A stretch of 64,000 bases of DNA from an uncultured bacterium. Lineage in GTDB: Bacteria > Bacteroidota > Ignavibacteria > Kapaibacteriales > UBA4661. The position numbers and the translations under genes are program-made. Location: the NCBI GenBank assembly GCA_937899715.1, contig CALCNX010000088.1:30355-94354 (forward strand), in the 5' to 3' direction. Shown piece after piece: positions 1 through 8,641 of the stretch (position 1 is the first letter of the stretch; every line of letters begins with the position of its first letter). The notes beneath the pieces are model-generated. The model was not told the DNA's origin. It was given only the letters and a program-made list of their open reading frames with translations, and did not search any database.

Positions 1-1
1 A

Positions 2-1069
2 TCTGCCGGCGAAGTCAAAACCAAGCCCACGCAACACTCCGTGCGTATGCTCATGGAATACGGCATACAGCCTGATATTCTGGTCTGCCGCTGCGAAGAA
101 GAATTGGAAAAAGATGTGAAAAGCAAAATTGCGCTTTTCTGTAATGTGGAAGAAGATGCCGTCATTTTAGCGCTGGATGCAGAAACCATTTATGAAGTGC
201 CGATGCACTACGCAAAGGCGAAACTGGACGATGCTGTCGTGCGCAAGCTCAATATCCAGCGCACCACGAAATCTACGCTCACCGAATGGGCAAAATTTGT
301 GCAGCGCGTTAAAAAGCCCAAAACTAAAGTTACCATCGGCTTTGTGGGAAAATATGTGCAGCATCAGGACGCATACAAAAGCATCTTGGAAGCGCTTACC
401 CACGCCGGAGCAATGAACAATGCTCGCGTGGAGGTAAAATACATTGATTCCGAGAAAATTACCTCGCCCGAAATTGCTGCTGAAGTGCTCTCGGAGACGC
501 ATGGAATCATCGTTGCGCCCGGCTTTGGCTCACGAGGCATTGAAGGCAAAATCCTAGCGATTCAGCACGTGCGCGAAAACAACATTCCGTTTTTTGGGAT
601 TTGCCTCGGTATGCAGTGTGCCGTCATTGAGTTTGCAAGGAATGTATGCGATTTGACCAATGCAAATTCCGGTGAATTTAAGAAAGTGAAAAACAATGTT
701 ATTGACCTCATGCCCGACCAGCGCGGAATCACGAATAAAGGCGGCACGATGCGTCTCGGTTCGTATCCGTGCGTTTTGAAAGAAGGCACGAAAGCATTTG
801 AATCCTACAAATCACAAATTATACGCGAGCGCCACCGCCACCGCTATGAGTTCAACAATGATTTCCGTGATGAACTGGAGCAAGGCGGTTTGGTGATTAG
901 CGGTGTTTCACCCGATGCACGATTAGTGGAAATGGTAGAACTGCCCAACCACCCATGGTTCGTGGGCTGCCAGTTCCATCCTGAATTTAAGTCGGTTGCC
1001 GTGGGCGGTCATCCGCTTTTTGTCAGTTTTATTGGTGCGGCGGTCACGCATCAGAGCAAACCCGCATAA
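2..1069 (+). CDS. pyrG: CTP synthase, C-terminal part (5' end outside window)
   Basis: CTP synthase makes CTP from UTP using glutamine-derived ammonia, the last step of pyrimidine nucleotide synthesis, in the cytosol. The frame is open from base 2 and enters in the conserved GEVKTKPTQHS segment of the synthetase domain, so about 355 residues are present and the N-terminal ATP-binding part lies outside the window. The C-terminal class I glutamine amidotransferase domain is complete: the nucleophilic cysteine is in FFGICLGMQC and the His-Glu pair is in QFHPEFKS. GERHRHRYEFNN-type residues (here RERHRHRYEFNN) are typical of the family. The gene ends just before a palindromic repeat and is followed by an FKBP lipoprotein gene on the same strand. 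Confidence 0.97.
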   Translation, partial: SAGEVKTKPTQHSVRMLMEYGIQPDILVCRCEEELEKDVKSKIALFCNVEEDAVILALDAETIYEVPMHYAKAKLDDAVVRKLNIQRTTKSTLTEWAKFVQRVKKPKTKVTIGFVGKYVQHQDAYKSILEALTHAGAMNNARVEVKYIDSEKITSPEIAAEVLSETHGIIVAPGFGSRGIEGKILAIQHVRENNIPFFGICLGMQCAVIEFARNVCDLTNANSGEFKKVKNNVIDLMPDQRGITNKGGTMRLGSYPCVLKEGTKAFESYKSQIIRERHRHRYEFNNDFRDELEQGGLVISGVSPDARLVEMVELPNHPWFVGCQFHPEFKSVAVGGHPLFVSFIGAAVTHQSKPA

Positions 1070-1106
1070 ACACCGAATAGTTTTGAGTGACGAATTTTGA
1101 GTAAGT

Positions 1107-1218
1107 AGGACTTTCGCAAAAGTGAGCTTTTGTGGGCAAGGGGTTAAAACCCCTTGTTGATAAGTCATTAGTGAACAAGGGGCTTTAGCCCCTTGCCTTC
1201 TGGATTTGCGAAAGTCCT
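1107..1218. repeat. Nested-palindrome intergenic element (copy 1)
   Basis: A 112-bp element. Its outer arms are a perfect 14-bp inverted repeat (1107-1120 and 1205-1218, AGGACTTTCGCAAA). Inside lie two small palindromes with the same arms: 1137-1156 and 1176-1195, both CAAGGGG-N6-CCCCTTG. It occupies the gap between pyrG and the FKBP gene. It could form a branched hairpin in DNA or RNA and may act as a transcription barrier. The architecture, outer arms enclosing paired inner palindromes, recurs at 44568-44716 and 50851-50972 with other sequences. No transposase lies nearby. Confidence 0.8.
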
Positions 1219-1246
1219 GAGTAAAATAACTACGATAACATCTACA

Positions 1247-1702
1247 ATGAACAAAATCATTCTTTCTCTCATCGTCAGCATTGCTGCGGTGTGTGTACTT
1301 GTTTCCTGCCGGAAACCTGTGCGCGACATCGCCAAGCTGGAAAAAATACAAAATATGGATACCATTAAAACCGCATCGGGACTGCAATACGCAGAAATTC
1401 ATGAAGGCACGGGCGCAACACCAAAAATCGGACAACGTGTAACCGTCCACTACACAGGCGTTTTGGAAAACGGCGTAAAATTCGATTCCTCCGTTGACCG
1501 CGACGAGCCGTTTACCTTCAAACTCGGCGTTGGACAGGTCATCGAAGGTTGGGACGAAGGCGTAGCATCTATGAAACAAGGCAGCAAGCGCCGTCTGATT
1601 ATTCCGAGCCATCTTGGGTATGGACCGCGCGGTATCGCCGGAGCAATTCCGCCGAACGCGACATTGATTTTTGATGTAGAACTTTTGAAAATTTCTGACT
1701 AA
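1247..1702 (+). CDS. FKBP-type peptidyl-prolyl isomerase lipoprotein
   Basis: A 151-residue exported FKBP that should catalyse proline cis-trans isomerisation during folding of envelope proteins. The ATG at 1247 was chosen because it starts a signal peptide with a lipobox ending at Cys21 (LVSC); an upstream ATG at 1193 falls inside the palindromic repeat. After a short linker a single FKBP domain fills the rest, with the family signatures VTVHYTGVLENG, FKLGVGQVIEGWDEG and HLGYGPRG plus the terminal FDVELL strand. Membrane anchoring by the lipid is inferred from the lipobox. Nothing suggests a multi-domain FkpA or SlyD form. Confidence 0.93.
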   Translation: MNKIILSLIVSIAAVCVLVSCRKPVRDIAKLEKIQNMDTIKTASGLQYAEIHEGTGATPKIGQRVTVHYTGVLENGVKFDSSVDRDEPFTFKLGVGQVIEGWDEGVASMKQGSKRRLIIPSHLGYGPRGIAGAIPPNATLIFDVELLKISD

Positions 1703-1793
1703 GTTACGAAGATAGTTGTTGAACGCGAACACTGCCGGGAGGGGGTAGATGTTCGTATCGTAGATTTCTCAAGGCATCATTGAAATAATACTT

Positions 1794-2198
1794 ATGAAAG
1801 TTTCGCCTGAAGTGCTTTTGAATCAGCTTGGTACGGCGGCAAACGGTCTTCTCTACCCGAGCGAGACCGATGCACCGTTCATCCCTTTTGCATGGGAAAC
1901 AATGCGTGATTTTTCGGTTGATAAATTACTCCTTGCCACACGGCATAGCCGCGATACACCTGTGGACGGTATGGAGCCGGACGACTTCTTTGCACCTGTC
2001 GAACACGTCGAGGAGTGGTTCGACGACAGTGAACGCGCGACAGCCGAGCGCTTTGCGGCGCTGCATGATACATTAGAAGACCTCTTGACTGATATTTCGG
2101 TCTATCGTGTAGGCACGGTGGATATTGATGTGTACGTCATTGGTAAAACAGCAGACGGCTACTTTGCCGGAGTTTCGACGAAGTTGGTGGAGACCTGA
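1794..2198 (+). CDS. NuiA-like nuclease A inhibitor family protein
   Basis: The 134-residue product resembles cyanobacterial NuiA, the tight inhibitor of the sugar-nonspecific nuclease NucA, over its whole length. Shared features are the N-terminal helix followed by GLLYPSETDAPF, the acidic DDFFAPV and EEWFDDSE segments, and a C-terminal block with VYRVGTVDIDVYVIG and AGVSTKLVET. No signal peptide is present, so it should act in the cytosol. No NucA-type endonuclease is visible in the window, so the target is unknown; the family also occurs widely without a neighbouring nuclease. Assignment rests on remembered family similarity, and function as an inhibitor is inference. Confidence 0.8.
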   Translation: MKVSPEVLLNQLGTAANGLLYPSETDAPFIPFAWETMRDFSVDKLLLATRHSRDTPVDGMEPDDFFAPVEHVEEWFDDSERATAERFAALHDTLEDLLTDISVYRVGTVDIDVYVIGKTADGYFAGVSTKLVET

Positions 2199-2347
2199 TA
2201 CAAAGTACATCTTGTGCTACCATCTTGCGCTGCTGCCAAAAACTTTCCTTCTTGCCAAAATTTGTATTTCTTGAGTGTTCACATTGTTGTATATTTTAGG
2301 GCAATTCCTGATTATTTCAACTCTTCACTAGGCGTAGGCGGTGTGTT

Positions 2348-3319
2348 ATGGGACTTAAAGTTCTTCTTGCCTTTCCCTGTGCAGTTATTCCGATGCTGCT
2401 TTTTCTGTATGTCGTGCGCCGTCTGGACAAGTACGACCCCGAACCCCTCTGGCTGCTGACGTTTCACTTCCTCTGGGGCGCAATCATTGCCGTGAGTGGT
2501 TCTGCGCTTTTGAACGGACAAATACAAAGTTGGTTTGGTGTTTCGGGTATGTCGCTTTCCAATACGGCACTTGCAGCAGACAAACGAGTTTTGCTGCTTA
2601 TTTCTATGGCTTTTCTGGGTCCCATCATTGAGGAACTTTTGAAAGCATCCGTTTTTGGTATCAGCGTTGGGATACGGGAATTTAACAACGTTACTGACGG
2701 TATTGTCTATGGCTCTGCTGTTGGTTTCGGCTTTGCGACGGCGGAAAATTTAGTCTATTTCATTCAAAATGCCGCTGCGGATGAGGGCTGGATAGAGCTT
2801 GTCATTTATCGCACATTCTTCACGGCTATTATGCACGCTATCTCGTCATCGGTGTTTGCCGCATTCTTGGGCTTTGGGCGCTGGCGCTACGGGGATATTC
2901 CTACCCGTATGGTTTATTATGGCATTGTTCCGGCAATCTTGCTCCATATGGGCTGGAACTATTTCATGACGAACGCTTCTTCGGGTGTGAACTACATGGG
3001 ATTTGTCCTCGTTTTGATTGCATTTGGTGCTATGTGCTATGCCTTCTCGCGCTCCATGAAGTACGAACACATTTCCATTCGTGAAGAGCTTGCTGCTGAA
3101 GCAAAAGCGGGCAACATACCCGATGCTTATATCGAACTTCCCTTCCGTAACCACGAAACTGCCGAAGAATACTTGGTTGCGCTTATTTGCTCACAACTTG
3201 CCTTTGAGCGCATTACCAATAGGCAACTTCGTACGCCTCATCAAATAGAGCGCTCTAATAAAGTTCTCTTGGCACTCCGGCAAAAACTCAAGTCGCTTCC
3301 GCCTCTGCCAAGTTCGTAA
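2348..3319 (+). CDS. PrsW-family intramembrane metalloprotease
   Basis: A polytopic membrane protein of 323 residues with about eight hydrophobic segments. It shows the PrsW family hallmarks: DPEPLWLL after the first membrane span, the EE pair at residues 95-96 (PIIEELLKA), the NNVTDGIVYGSAVGFGFATAEN block and a histidine in MHAISSSVFAAFLGFG. In Bacillus subtilis PrsW makes the site-1 cut in the anti-sigma factor RsiW; here the substrate is unknown and no sigma/anti-sigma pair lies nearby. A soluble charged tail of about 80 residues follows the last span. A hairpin terminator follows at 3342. Confidence 0.88.
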   Translation: MGLKVLLAFPCAVIPMLLFLYVVRRLDKYDPEPLWLLTFHFLWGAIIAVSGSALLNGQIQSWFGVSGMSLSNTALAADKRVLLLISMAFLGPIIEELLKASVFGISVGIREFNNVTDGIVYGSAVGFGFATAENLVYFIQNAAADEGWIELVIYRTFFTAIMHAISSSVFAAFLGFGRWRYGDIPTRMVYYGIVPAILLHMGWNYFMTNASSGVNYMGFVLVLIAFGAMCYAFSRSMKYEHISIREELAAEAKAGNIPDAYIELPFRNHETAEEYLVALICSQLAFERITNRQLRTPHQIERSNKVLLALRQKLKSLPPLPSS

Positions 3320-3341
3320 CGCCGTTCTTGATTGTTCTCCG

Positions 3342-3383
3342 AGATGTAGTCCATTGCAAAAATAGACTACATCTTTTGTTTTT
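3342..3383 (+). terminator. Rho-independent terminator after prsW-like gene
   Basis: A perfect 10-bp stem (3342-3351 AGATGTAGTC with 3365-3374) encloses a 13-nt loop and is followed by a T-rich run (TTTGTTTTT). It lies 22 bp past the stop codon and just before the acyl-CoA synthetase gene. Confidence 0.8.
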
Positions 3384-3406
3384 AACCGAATCTTGCTGTA
3401 ATTGCT

Positions 3407-5068
3407 ATGACGCTTGCCGAAAAAATTCATGCCGCACAAACGGTGCATGGCGTTCCGCCGGAATCATACCCGCTTCCATACCGCTCTATTGCTGAACTAT
3501 TAGCACACCAAGAGCGCACACAAGCAGAAAAAACATTCCTTGTGTATTATGATGAAGAGAATAGTCGCACGGAGTACAGCTATCGTGATTTTATCGGTAT
3601 GATGCGTAAGGTGTCAGCCTTTATGCGCTCTTTGGGCTTAGAGCATGGAGACCGCATTGCCACGGCGGCACATAACCACCCGGACACCATTGCACAATAC
3701 TTTGCTGCATGGTTGTTGGGTTTGTGCGTTGTGCCGCTCAATATGAGCGAAGACGACGAGCGTTTACGCTATATTCTCGCCAACTCCAATGCAAAAACAC
3801 TTTTTTGCCGTGAAGACTATGCGGAGCGTGTATCGGGGCTTGTTGCCGAAAATGTGGCTGTGGTCAGCGTTTTTGATAATACCGCAACTGAAGGTGGTCT
3901 GCACCATTCGTGTCAAAGCCTCGCCCCATACACTCCTTCAGAAAATGTGTCGCATCTTGACGACGAATGCTTTATCGTTTACACAAGCGGCACGACGGGA
4001 CACCCCAAGGGCGTAGTGCTGACACAGCGCAATATCATTGCCGATTCGGAAGCTATTGCCGCGTGGCATGGCATAGGCGCTGACACGCGGCTTATGTGCG
4101 TACTGCCGGTGCATCACGTCAACGGCACGATTGTCACCCACACAACACCGATGCTGGCTGGTGCTTCGACGGTGCTGAATCGGAAGTTCCAAACAGAATA
4201 TTTTTTCAAACGCATAGAAGCAGAGAAAGTGCAGATTGTGTCGGTCGTGCCGACGCTACTGGCTTTCTTGCTGGAAGCAAATAAAGTTTCCCCTCTCACT
4301 GTACCAAAATCCTTGCGTTACCTTATCTGCGGTGCGGGACCGCTCACGTGCTCGCTTGCGGGAAATTTTGAATCAACCTTTGGTGTTCGCATACTGCACG
4401 GTTACGGGCTTTCCGAGACAACGTGTTATTCCTGCTATTTGCCAACAGACTTGAGTGCTGAGGAGCATCGCCATTGGATGCAGGATTACGGTTTTCCAAG
4501 TATCGGTGTGCCGATTGTGGCTAACGAAATGGCTATTCACGATGACAGCGGACGCGCGCTTGCAGAAATGGAGCGCGGCGAAATCGTCATTCGTGGTGCA
4601 AATGTGATGAAGGAATACTACCAAAACCCCGACGCAAACGAAAAAACATTTGCCCACAACTGGTTCCGCAGTGGTGACGAAGGCTTTTTCAAGCGCGACG
4701 GGGCAGGACGTGAATTTTTCTTTATCACCGGACGGCTCAAAGAGTTGATTATTCGCGGTGGTGTCAATCTTGCACCACTCGAAATTGATGAAGTGCTTGC
4801 ACAGGCTCCGGGCGTGAAAGCCGGAATCTGCGTGGGCTTTGAAAATGATTTTTATGGCGAGGAAGTCGGTGCGCTTGTCATTCCCGATTCGCCAAACGCA
4901 AGCAAAGAAGCTATCTTGGAGCACTGCTTCGCCGCTATACCCTTTAGCAAAGCGCCGAAAGTGGTGGTCTTTACGGATGCGCTGCCTGTAACGTCAACAG
5001 GAAAATATCAGCGCAACAGCGTAAAACACTTGTTTGCAGAGTGGAAAGCGGCGCAGTTTCGGAAGTAA
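3407..5068 (+). CDS. Class I adenylate-forming acyl-CoA synthetase/ligase
   Basis: A 553-residue ANL-superfamily enzyme that activates a carboxylic acid with ATP and probably transfers it to CoA. The A3 P-loop motif TSGTTGHPKGV is at about residues 193-203, the A5 motif is HGYGLSETT, the A7-A8 region reads WFRSGDEGF then ITGRLKELIIRGG, and the C-terminal catalytic lysine is in TSTGKYQRN near residue 535. No carrier-protein domain or signal peptide is present. The acid substrate cannot be told from sequence by eye; long-chain fatty acids or oxalate/malonate-type acids are all possible. It stands alone between two terminator-like regions, so it is probably monocistronic. Confidence 0.92.
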   Translation: MTLAEKIHAAQTVHGVPPESYPLPYRSIAELLAHQERTQAEKTFLVYYDEENSRTEYSYRDFIGMMRKVSAFMRSLGLEHGDRIATAAHNHPDTIAQYFAAWLLGLCVVPLNMSEDDERLRYILANSNAKTLFCREDYAERVSGLVAENVAVVSVFDNTATEGGLHHSCQSLAPYTPSENVSHLDDECFIVYTSGTTGHPKGVVLTQRNIIADSEAIAAWHGIGADTRLMCVLPVHHVNGTIVTHTTPMLAGASTVLNRKFQTEYFFKRIEAEKVQIVSVVPTLLAFLLEANKVSPLTVPKSLRYLICGAGPLTCSLAGNFESTFGVRILHGYGLSETTCYSCYLPTDLSAEEHRHWMQDYGFPSIGVPIVANEMAIHDDSGRALAEMERGEIVIRGANVMKEYYQNPDANEKTFAHNWFRSGDEGFFKRDGAGREFFFITGRLKELIIRGGVNLAPLEIDEVLAQAPGVKAGICVGFENDFYGEEVGALVIPDSPNASKEAILEHCFAAIPFSKAPKVVVFTDALPVTSTGKYQRNSVKHLFAEWKAAQFRK

Positions 5069-5195
5069 CAACACAATAATTTTTGAGCATAACATTCAAA
5101 AAAATACGCACTGAGTACAAACTCTTCATCTAAGCACAAAAAATATCGACATCCACACAAAACCACGATGTTCCTACAATAACCGAGGAGAAACC

Positions 5196-6644
5196 ATGTC
5201 CACAGCCGCAGCCCAGAAGACCGCTTCCCAACAGTCTTCGACCGATATGCCCAAGTTCTTGACCCTTGTTACCGTATTTTTCTTTTGGGGCTTTCTTGCC
5301 GCCTCCAACGGCGTATTTATCCCCTTTTGCAAGTCGCATTTCCAGCTTTCGCAGTTCCAATCGCAGCTTATTGACCTTGCGTTTTATTTTGCGTACTTCA
5401 TGGGGTCGCTGCTCATTTATCTTGCCGAAAAAATATCGGGCATTGACATTTTGAATAAAATCGGCTATAAGCGTGGTATTATCTATGGTTTGTTGTTCTC
5501 TGCCGCCGGAGCACTACTAATGATTGCGGCAATTAATGTGGGTTCGTACCCGTTTATTTTGGCATCGTTTTTTGCCATTGCGCTTGGCTTCTCCGTCCAG
5601 CAGACGTGCGCACAGCCCTTTGCCATCGCGCTTGGTGCGCCGGAAACGGGTTCGCATCGTTTGAACTTTGGTGGCGGAGTTAATTCCTTCGGCACAACTG
5701 TCGGACCTATCGTCGTAAGCATGATTCTTTTCGGCTCTCTTGGCGCTCAGAATGTTGTTGTGGAATTGGGTTCGGTAGTAAAAATGTACATTGGCTTGGC
5801 AGTCTTGTTTACGGCAGTGGCAACGTTCTTTCAATTCTCCAATTTACCGACCATCACCAATGACGAGCACATCGAAAAAGGCGGCAGCGCCTTGAAATAT
5901 CCTCAATTAGTGCTTGGTATGACGGCAATTTTTGTCTATGTGGGTGTGGAGGTGACGATTCAAAGCAACATGGGAGCGCTCTTGGCATTGCCTGAGTTTG
6001 GTGCATACAAAGAATCGCAGATAGCCCAATATATCTCACTCTATTGGGGCAGTTTGATGATTGGTCGCTGGACAGGTGCGATTGCGGTCTTTGATATGTC
6101 CAAAACGGTGAAGCAAATTATGACGGTTGTTGTACCGTTTATCGGTTTTGCGGTCATTCTGGGCGCAAATGCGCTGAATGGCAACGATGTAAGCAATCTC
6201 TATGTGTACGCAATTTGCATTGCTGTTCAAATCATCGGCTTTTTCCTCAGCAAAGACAAACCCGCCCGCACCATGCTTATTTTTACGTCGCTTGCGATTC
6301 TGGCAATGCTTGTGGGGCTATTTACAACGGGTAAAGTAGCAACATTTGCTTTTATTAGCGGCGGTCTGTGCTGCTCAATTATGTGGCCCTGCATCTTCGC
6401 CCTTTCCGTAGCAGGCTTGGGGAAATATACCTCACAAGGCTCATTGTTCCTGATTATGATGATTTTGGGTGGTGCAATCATTCCGCCACTTCAAGGCTTG
6501 ATTGCCGATAATGTGAACATCCATTCGTCGTATTGGATAACGGTTATTTGCTTTGCATACCTAGCGTTCTACACACTTCAAACGCAGCGCGTTCTGAAGG
6601 CACAAGGCATTGACCACGACGCAGCAGTTGGCGGAGCACACTAA
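5196..6644 (+). CDS. GluP/FucP-type sugar:H+ symporter (MFS)
   Basis: A 482-residue major facilitator with twelve predicted membrane spans. The first span block (TVFFFWGFLAASNGVFIPF), the SQLIDLAFYFAYF segment and the QQTCAQPFAIALG / LNFGGGVNSFGTTVGP region match the fucose/glucose-galactose permease family. It should import a hexose or deoxyhexose through the inner membrane driven by protons or sodium. A clear GGAG ribosome site precedes the ATG at 5196. No sugar catabolic genes are adjacent, so the substrate stays open. A long hairpin with a T run follows at 6689-6759. Confidence 0.92.
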   Translation: MSTAAAQKTASQQSSTDMPKFLTLVTVFFFWGFLAASNGVFIPFCKSHFQLSQFQSQLIDLAFYFAYFMGSLLIYLAEKISGIDILNKIGYKRGIIYGLLFSAAGALLMIAAINVGSYPFILASFFAIALGFSVQQTCAQPFAIALGAPETGSHRLNFGGGVNSFGTTVGPIVVSMILFGSLGAQNVVVELGSVVKMYIGLAVLFTAVATFFQFSNLPTITNDEHIEKGGSALKYPQLVLGMTAIFVYVGVEVTIQSNMGALLALPEFGAYKESQIAQYISLYWGSLMIGRWTGAIAVFDMSKTVKQIMTVVVPFIGFAVILGANALNGNDVSNLYVYAICIAVQIIGFFLSKDKPARTMLIFTSLAILAMLVGLFTTGKVATFAFISGGLCCSIMWPCIFALSVAGLGKYTSQGSLFLIMMILGGAIIPPLQGLIADNVNIHSSYWITVICFAYLAFYTLQTQRVLKAQGIDHDAAVGGAH

Positions 6645-6688
6645 AGAAGAAGTGTTGAGTTCTGAATTTTGAGTGTTGAGTTTTACGT

Positions 6689-6759
6689 TTTGAGTGCTGC
6701 GAGGCTTGCACAGTCCTGTTTTATTTGGGTTTGTGCTCCTTGCAGCACTCAATTTTTTT
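6689..6759 (+). terminator. Long hairpin with T run after sugar permease
   Basis: TTGAGTGCTGCGAGG (6689-6704) pairs, with one wobble, with CCTTGCAGCACTCAA (6738-6752), and seven T residues follow. The 33-nt loop is long for an intrinsic terminator. The stretch upstream (6656-6690) is a low-complexity run of TTGAGTTTTGA-like words, which also occurs at 1081-1102. It is probably a terminator, possibly part of a small repeat. Confidence 0.5.
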
Positions 6760-6868
6760 GTACAACCATTGTAGAGTTTTCTGGCTTTTCTCACAGAATT
6801 TCCGCATATTTCGGCGCATAAATGCTCGACGCATCTGCGCCAACCTTTCACCTCTTACTTTGTGTAGT

Positions 6869-7645
6869 ATGACAACATTATACTCTTTTCAAAATCGCTC
6901 TGTTGCTCGTCCTTCTCTTGCTCATCGCCTGCGGGCGCTTGGTGCGTTGTGTTTGCTTCTGGGTTGCTTGGCGTGTAGCGTCGTGCAGCCTGTTCGGGTC
7001 TTGCCCGAAGGCACAACGCAAATTACCGGTTCGCTCGGAGGTCCATGGCTTCCTGAGTCCAGTCCCGCGATTATAGCTCCATACCTGAATGTCGGCGCAA
7101 TGCACGGCGTATCGGAGAACGTAACGCTGACAGGTAGTCTGCATGGCACGATGCTGCCCTTTGGCGTACTCGGTTTGGACTTGGGTGCAGCAATGCGCCT
7201 CATCAAGCAGCAAGGCGCAGTGCCGGAAGTAACGGCAAAGGCGCAATTCTACGGTTTTTATGACTTCACACCCGGCAGCATCTCCACCCGCCCCGTTTCG
7301 CCCGATGGAGCCACAGCAGCAGGCGCGGTGCGCATTTTGCCGTACTTGTCCGTCAATGCCAGTTACGAACTCACCCAAGGGCTTTTGGGCTATCTCGCGC
7401 TGGAAAATGTGTTTCAGTTTACCAGCTCGGAACACTACTTTCTAACGCCCACCGTTGGTTTGCAGTATGCCCTTTCGCCGACGTTCAGTCTGCAAGGCGA
7501 ATGGAAGTGGATGGCAGCAAACGTCAACACAATGAACGGTATTTTTCTCGGACAGTCCACCATTGGCACGACCGGTAATTGGGGCGTGTTTCTTGGCTTC
7601 AATTGGACTATTGCACAAAAAACTACTGCCCCCGACGCAAAATAA
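6869..7645 (+). CDS. Barrel-like outer-membrane lipoprotein, unknown function
   Basis: I do not recognise a named family. The ATG at 6869 begins a 258-residue protein with a charged N-region, a hydrophobic stretch and a lipobox-like LAC, suggesting a lipoprotein; the longer frame from 6725 would place about 48 unlikely residues before it. The rest alternates hydrophobic and polar residues in short strands (for example GVSENVTLTGSLHGT, LGLDLGAAMRL, FSLQGEWKWMAAN) and ends with a strand-like FLGFNWTIA, as in outer-membrane beta barrels. It is followed 57 bp later by a lipoprotein hydrolase on the same strand. Confidence 0.7.
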   Translation: MTTLYSFQNRSVARPSLAHRLRALGALCLLLGCLACSVVQPVRVLPEGTTQITGSLGGPWLPESSPAIIAPYLNVGAMHGVSENVTLTGSLHGTMLPFGVLGLDLGAAMRLIKQQGAVPEVTAKAQFYGFYDFTPGSISTRPVSPDGATAAGAVRILPYLSVNASYELTQGLLGYLALENVFQFTSSEHYFLTPTVGLQYALSPTFSLQGEWKWMAANVNTMNGIFLGQSTIGTTGNWGVFLGFNWTIAQKTTAPDAK

Positions 7646-7702
7646 GAGAGACCATTTTTCCCTAGCAAACCAGATTCTTTCACGCTTTTTACTTCCACGA
7701 CC

Positions 7703-8569
7703 ATGAAACGTTTTCGTATTGTTGCCGCTTGCGCTGCGTTTGCGCTTGTCGCCCTTCAAGGCTGCGCCACAATGGATGGCTTTCTGTTTAACACAAAAAA
7801 ATTGTCTGCGTATGTTCTTTCGGAGACGATTATTCCTGCTTCCGCGCGAGAAGAAATCACCTTCAAGTCCGGCGGCTATACGATTTATGCTTATTTCGTG
7901 AAATCACCATCGGCAACCGCTTCCACGCCAACAATTTTCTATCACCACGGCAACGCGCAAAACATAGAGGCATATTGGAACAGAATGGAATACTTCTACA
8001 AGGCGGGCTATAATGTGCTGATATACGACTATCGCGGTTATGGCAGAAGCGAAGGACAATCCTCGCAAGAGGGCTTAGAATCTGATGCAGAAGCGGCTCT
8101 CAGCTATCTGCTTTCACGCCGCGATGTGGACAAAAATAACATCATCCTTTATGGCTACTCGCTGGGTGGCGTTCCCTCGGTCTATTTGGCAAGCAAATAT
8201 GCGGCTCCCAATGCGACCTTTCAGCCCAAAGGTCTCATCACCGAGGCAATTTTTGCCTCTACGACCGACCTTGTACAAAGCGGCGCACTCCTTGATATTC
8301 CCGGTGGCTTTGTGATGCGCGACGAATTTGCGAATCTGGTACGAATTGCCCAGATTCGTTGCCCGCTTCTGCTCATGCACGGCACGGCTGACCGCTTTAT
8401 AGACATTACCCGTCATGGCGAAAAACTTTTTGCCGCAGCACCGAACAACCTCAATCCGCCGAAGGAATTTTTCAAAATTCCGGGCGCGGGACACAGCAGC
8501 ATTCCTGAGACGATGATTTTGAATAATTACATTGCGAAGTTGCAGGATTTTACAACGAAGATTCGGTAA
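7703..8569 (+). CDS. Alpha/beta hydrolase lipoprotein
   Basis: A 288-residue hydrolase of the BEM46/YfhR-like type. A signal peptide ends in the lipobox LQGC (Cys21). The oxyanion region is FYHHGNAQN, the typical YDYRGYGRSEG follows, the nucleophile elbow is GYSLGG with Ser153, the acid is in HGTADRFID and the base in GAGHSS. It should be a serine esterase or peptidase anchored in the envelope; the substrate is not predictable. A second unrelated esterase follows after a 72-bp gap. Confidence 0.9.
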   Translation: MKRFRIVAACAAFALVALQGCATMDGFLFNTKKLSAYVLSETIIPASAREEITFKSGGYTIYAYFVKSPSATASTPTIFYHHGNAQNIEAYWNRMEYFYKAGYNVLIYDYRGYGRSEGQSSQEGLESDAEAALSYLLSRRDVDKNNIILYGYSLGGVPSVYLASKYAAPNATFQPKGLITEAIFASTTDLVQSGALLDIPGGFVMRDEFANLVRIAQIRCPLLLMHGTADRFIDITRHGEKLFAAAPNNLNPPKEFFKIPGAGHSSIPETMILNNYIAKLQDFTTKIR

Positions 8570-8641
8570 GAAATTTTTGAACGCGGATGACGCATGAATA
8601 CTGCGCTGTCCGCGTTCTACTTTCTCCCTAGCACCAACGAT

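Noticed and set aside
923..1732. 269-residue minus-strand frame over the FKBP gene
   Set aside because: It is antisense to a clear FKBP lipoprotein and shows no domain or ribosome site.
6656..6690. TTGAGTTTTGA-like tandem repeat as a defined repeat family
   Set aside because: It is short, imperfect low-complexity sequence; a similar stretch at 1081-1102 is too short to define an element.
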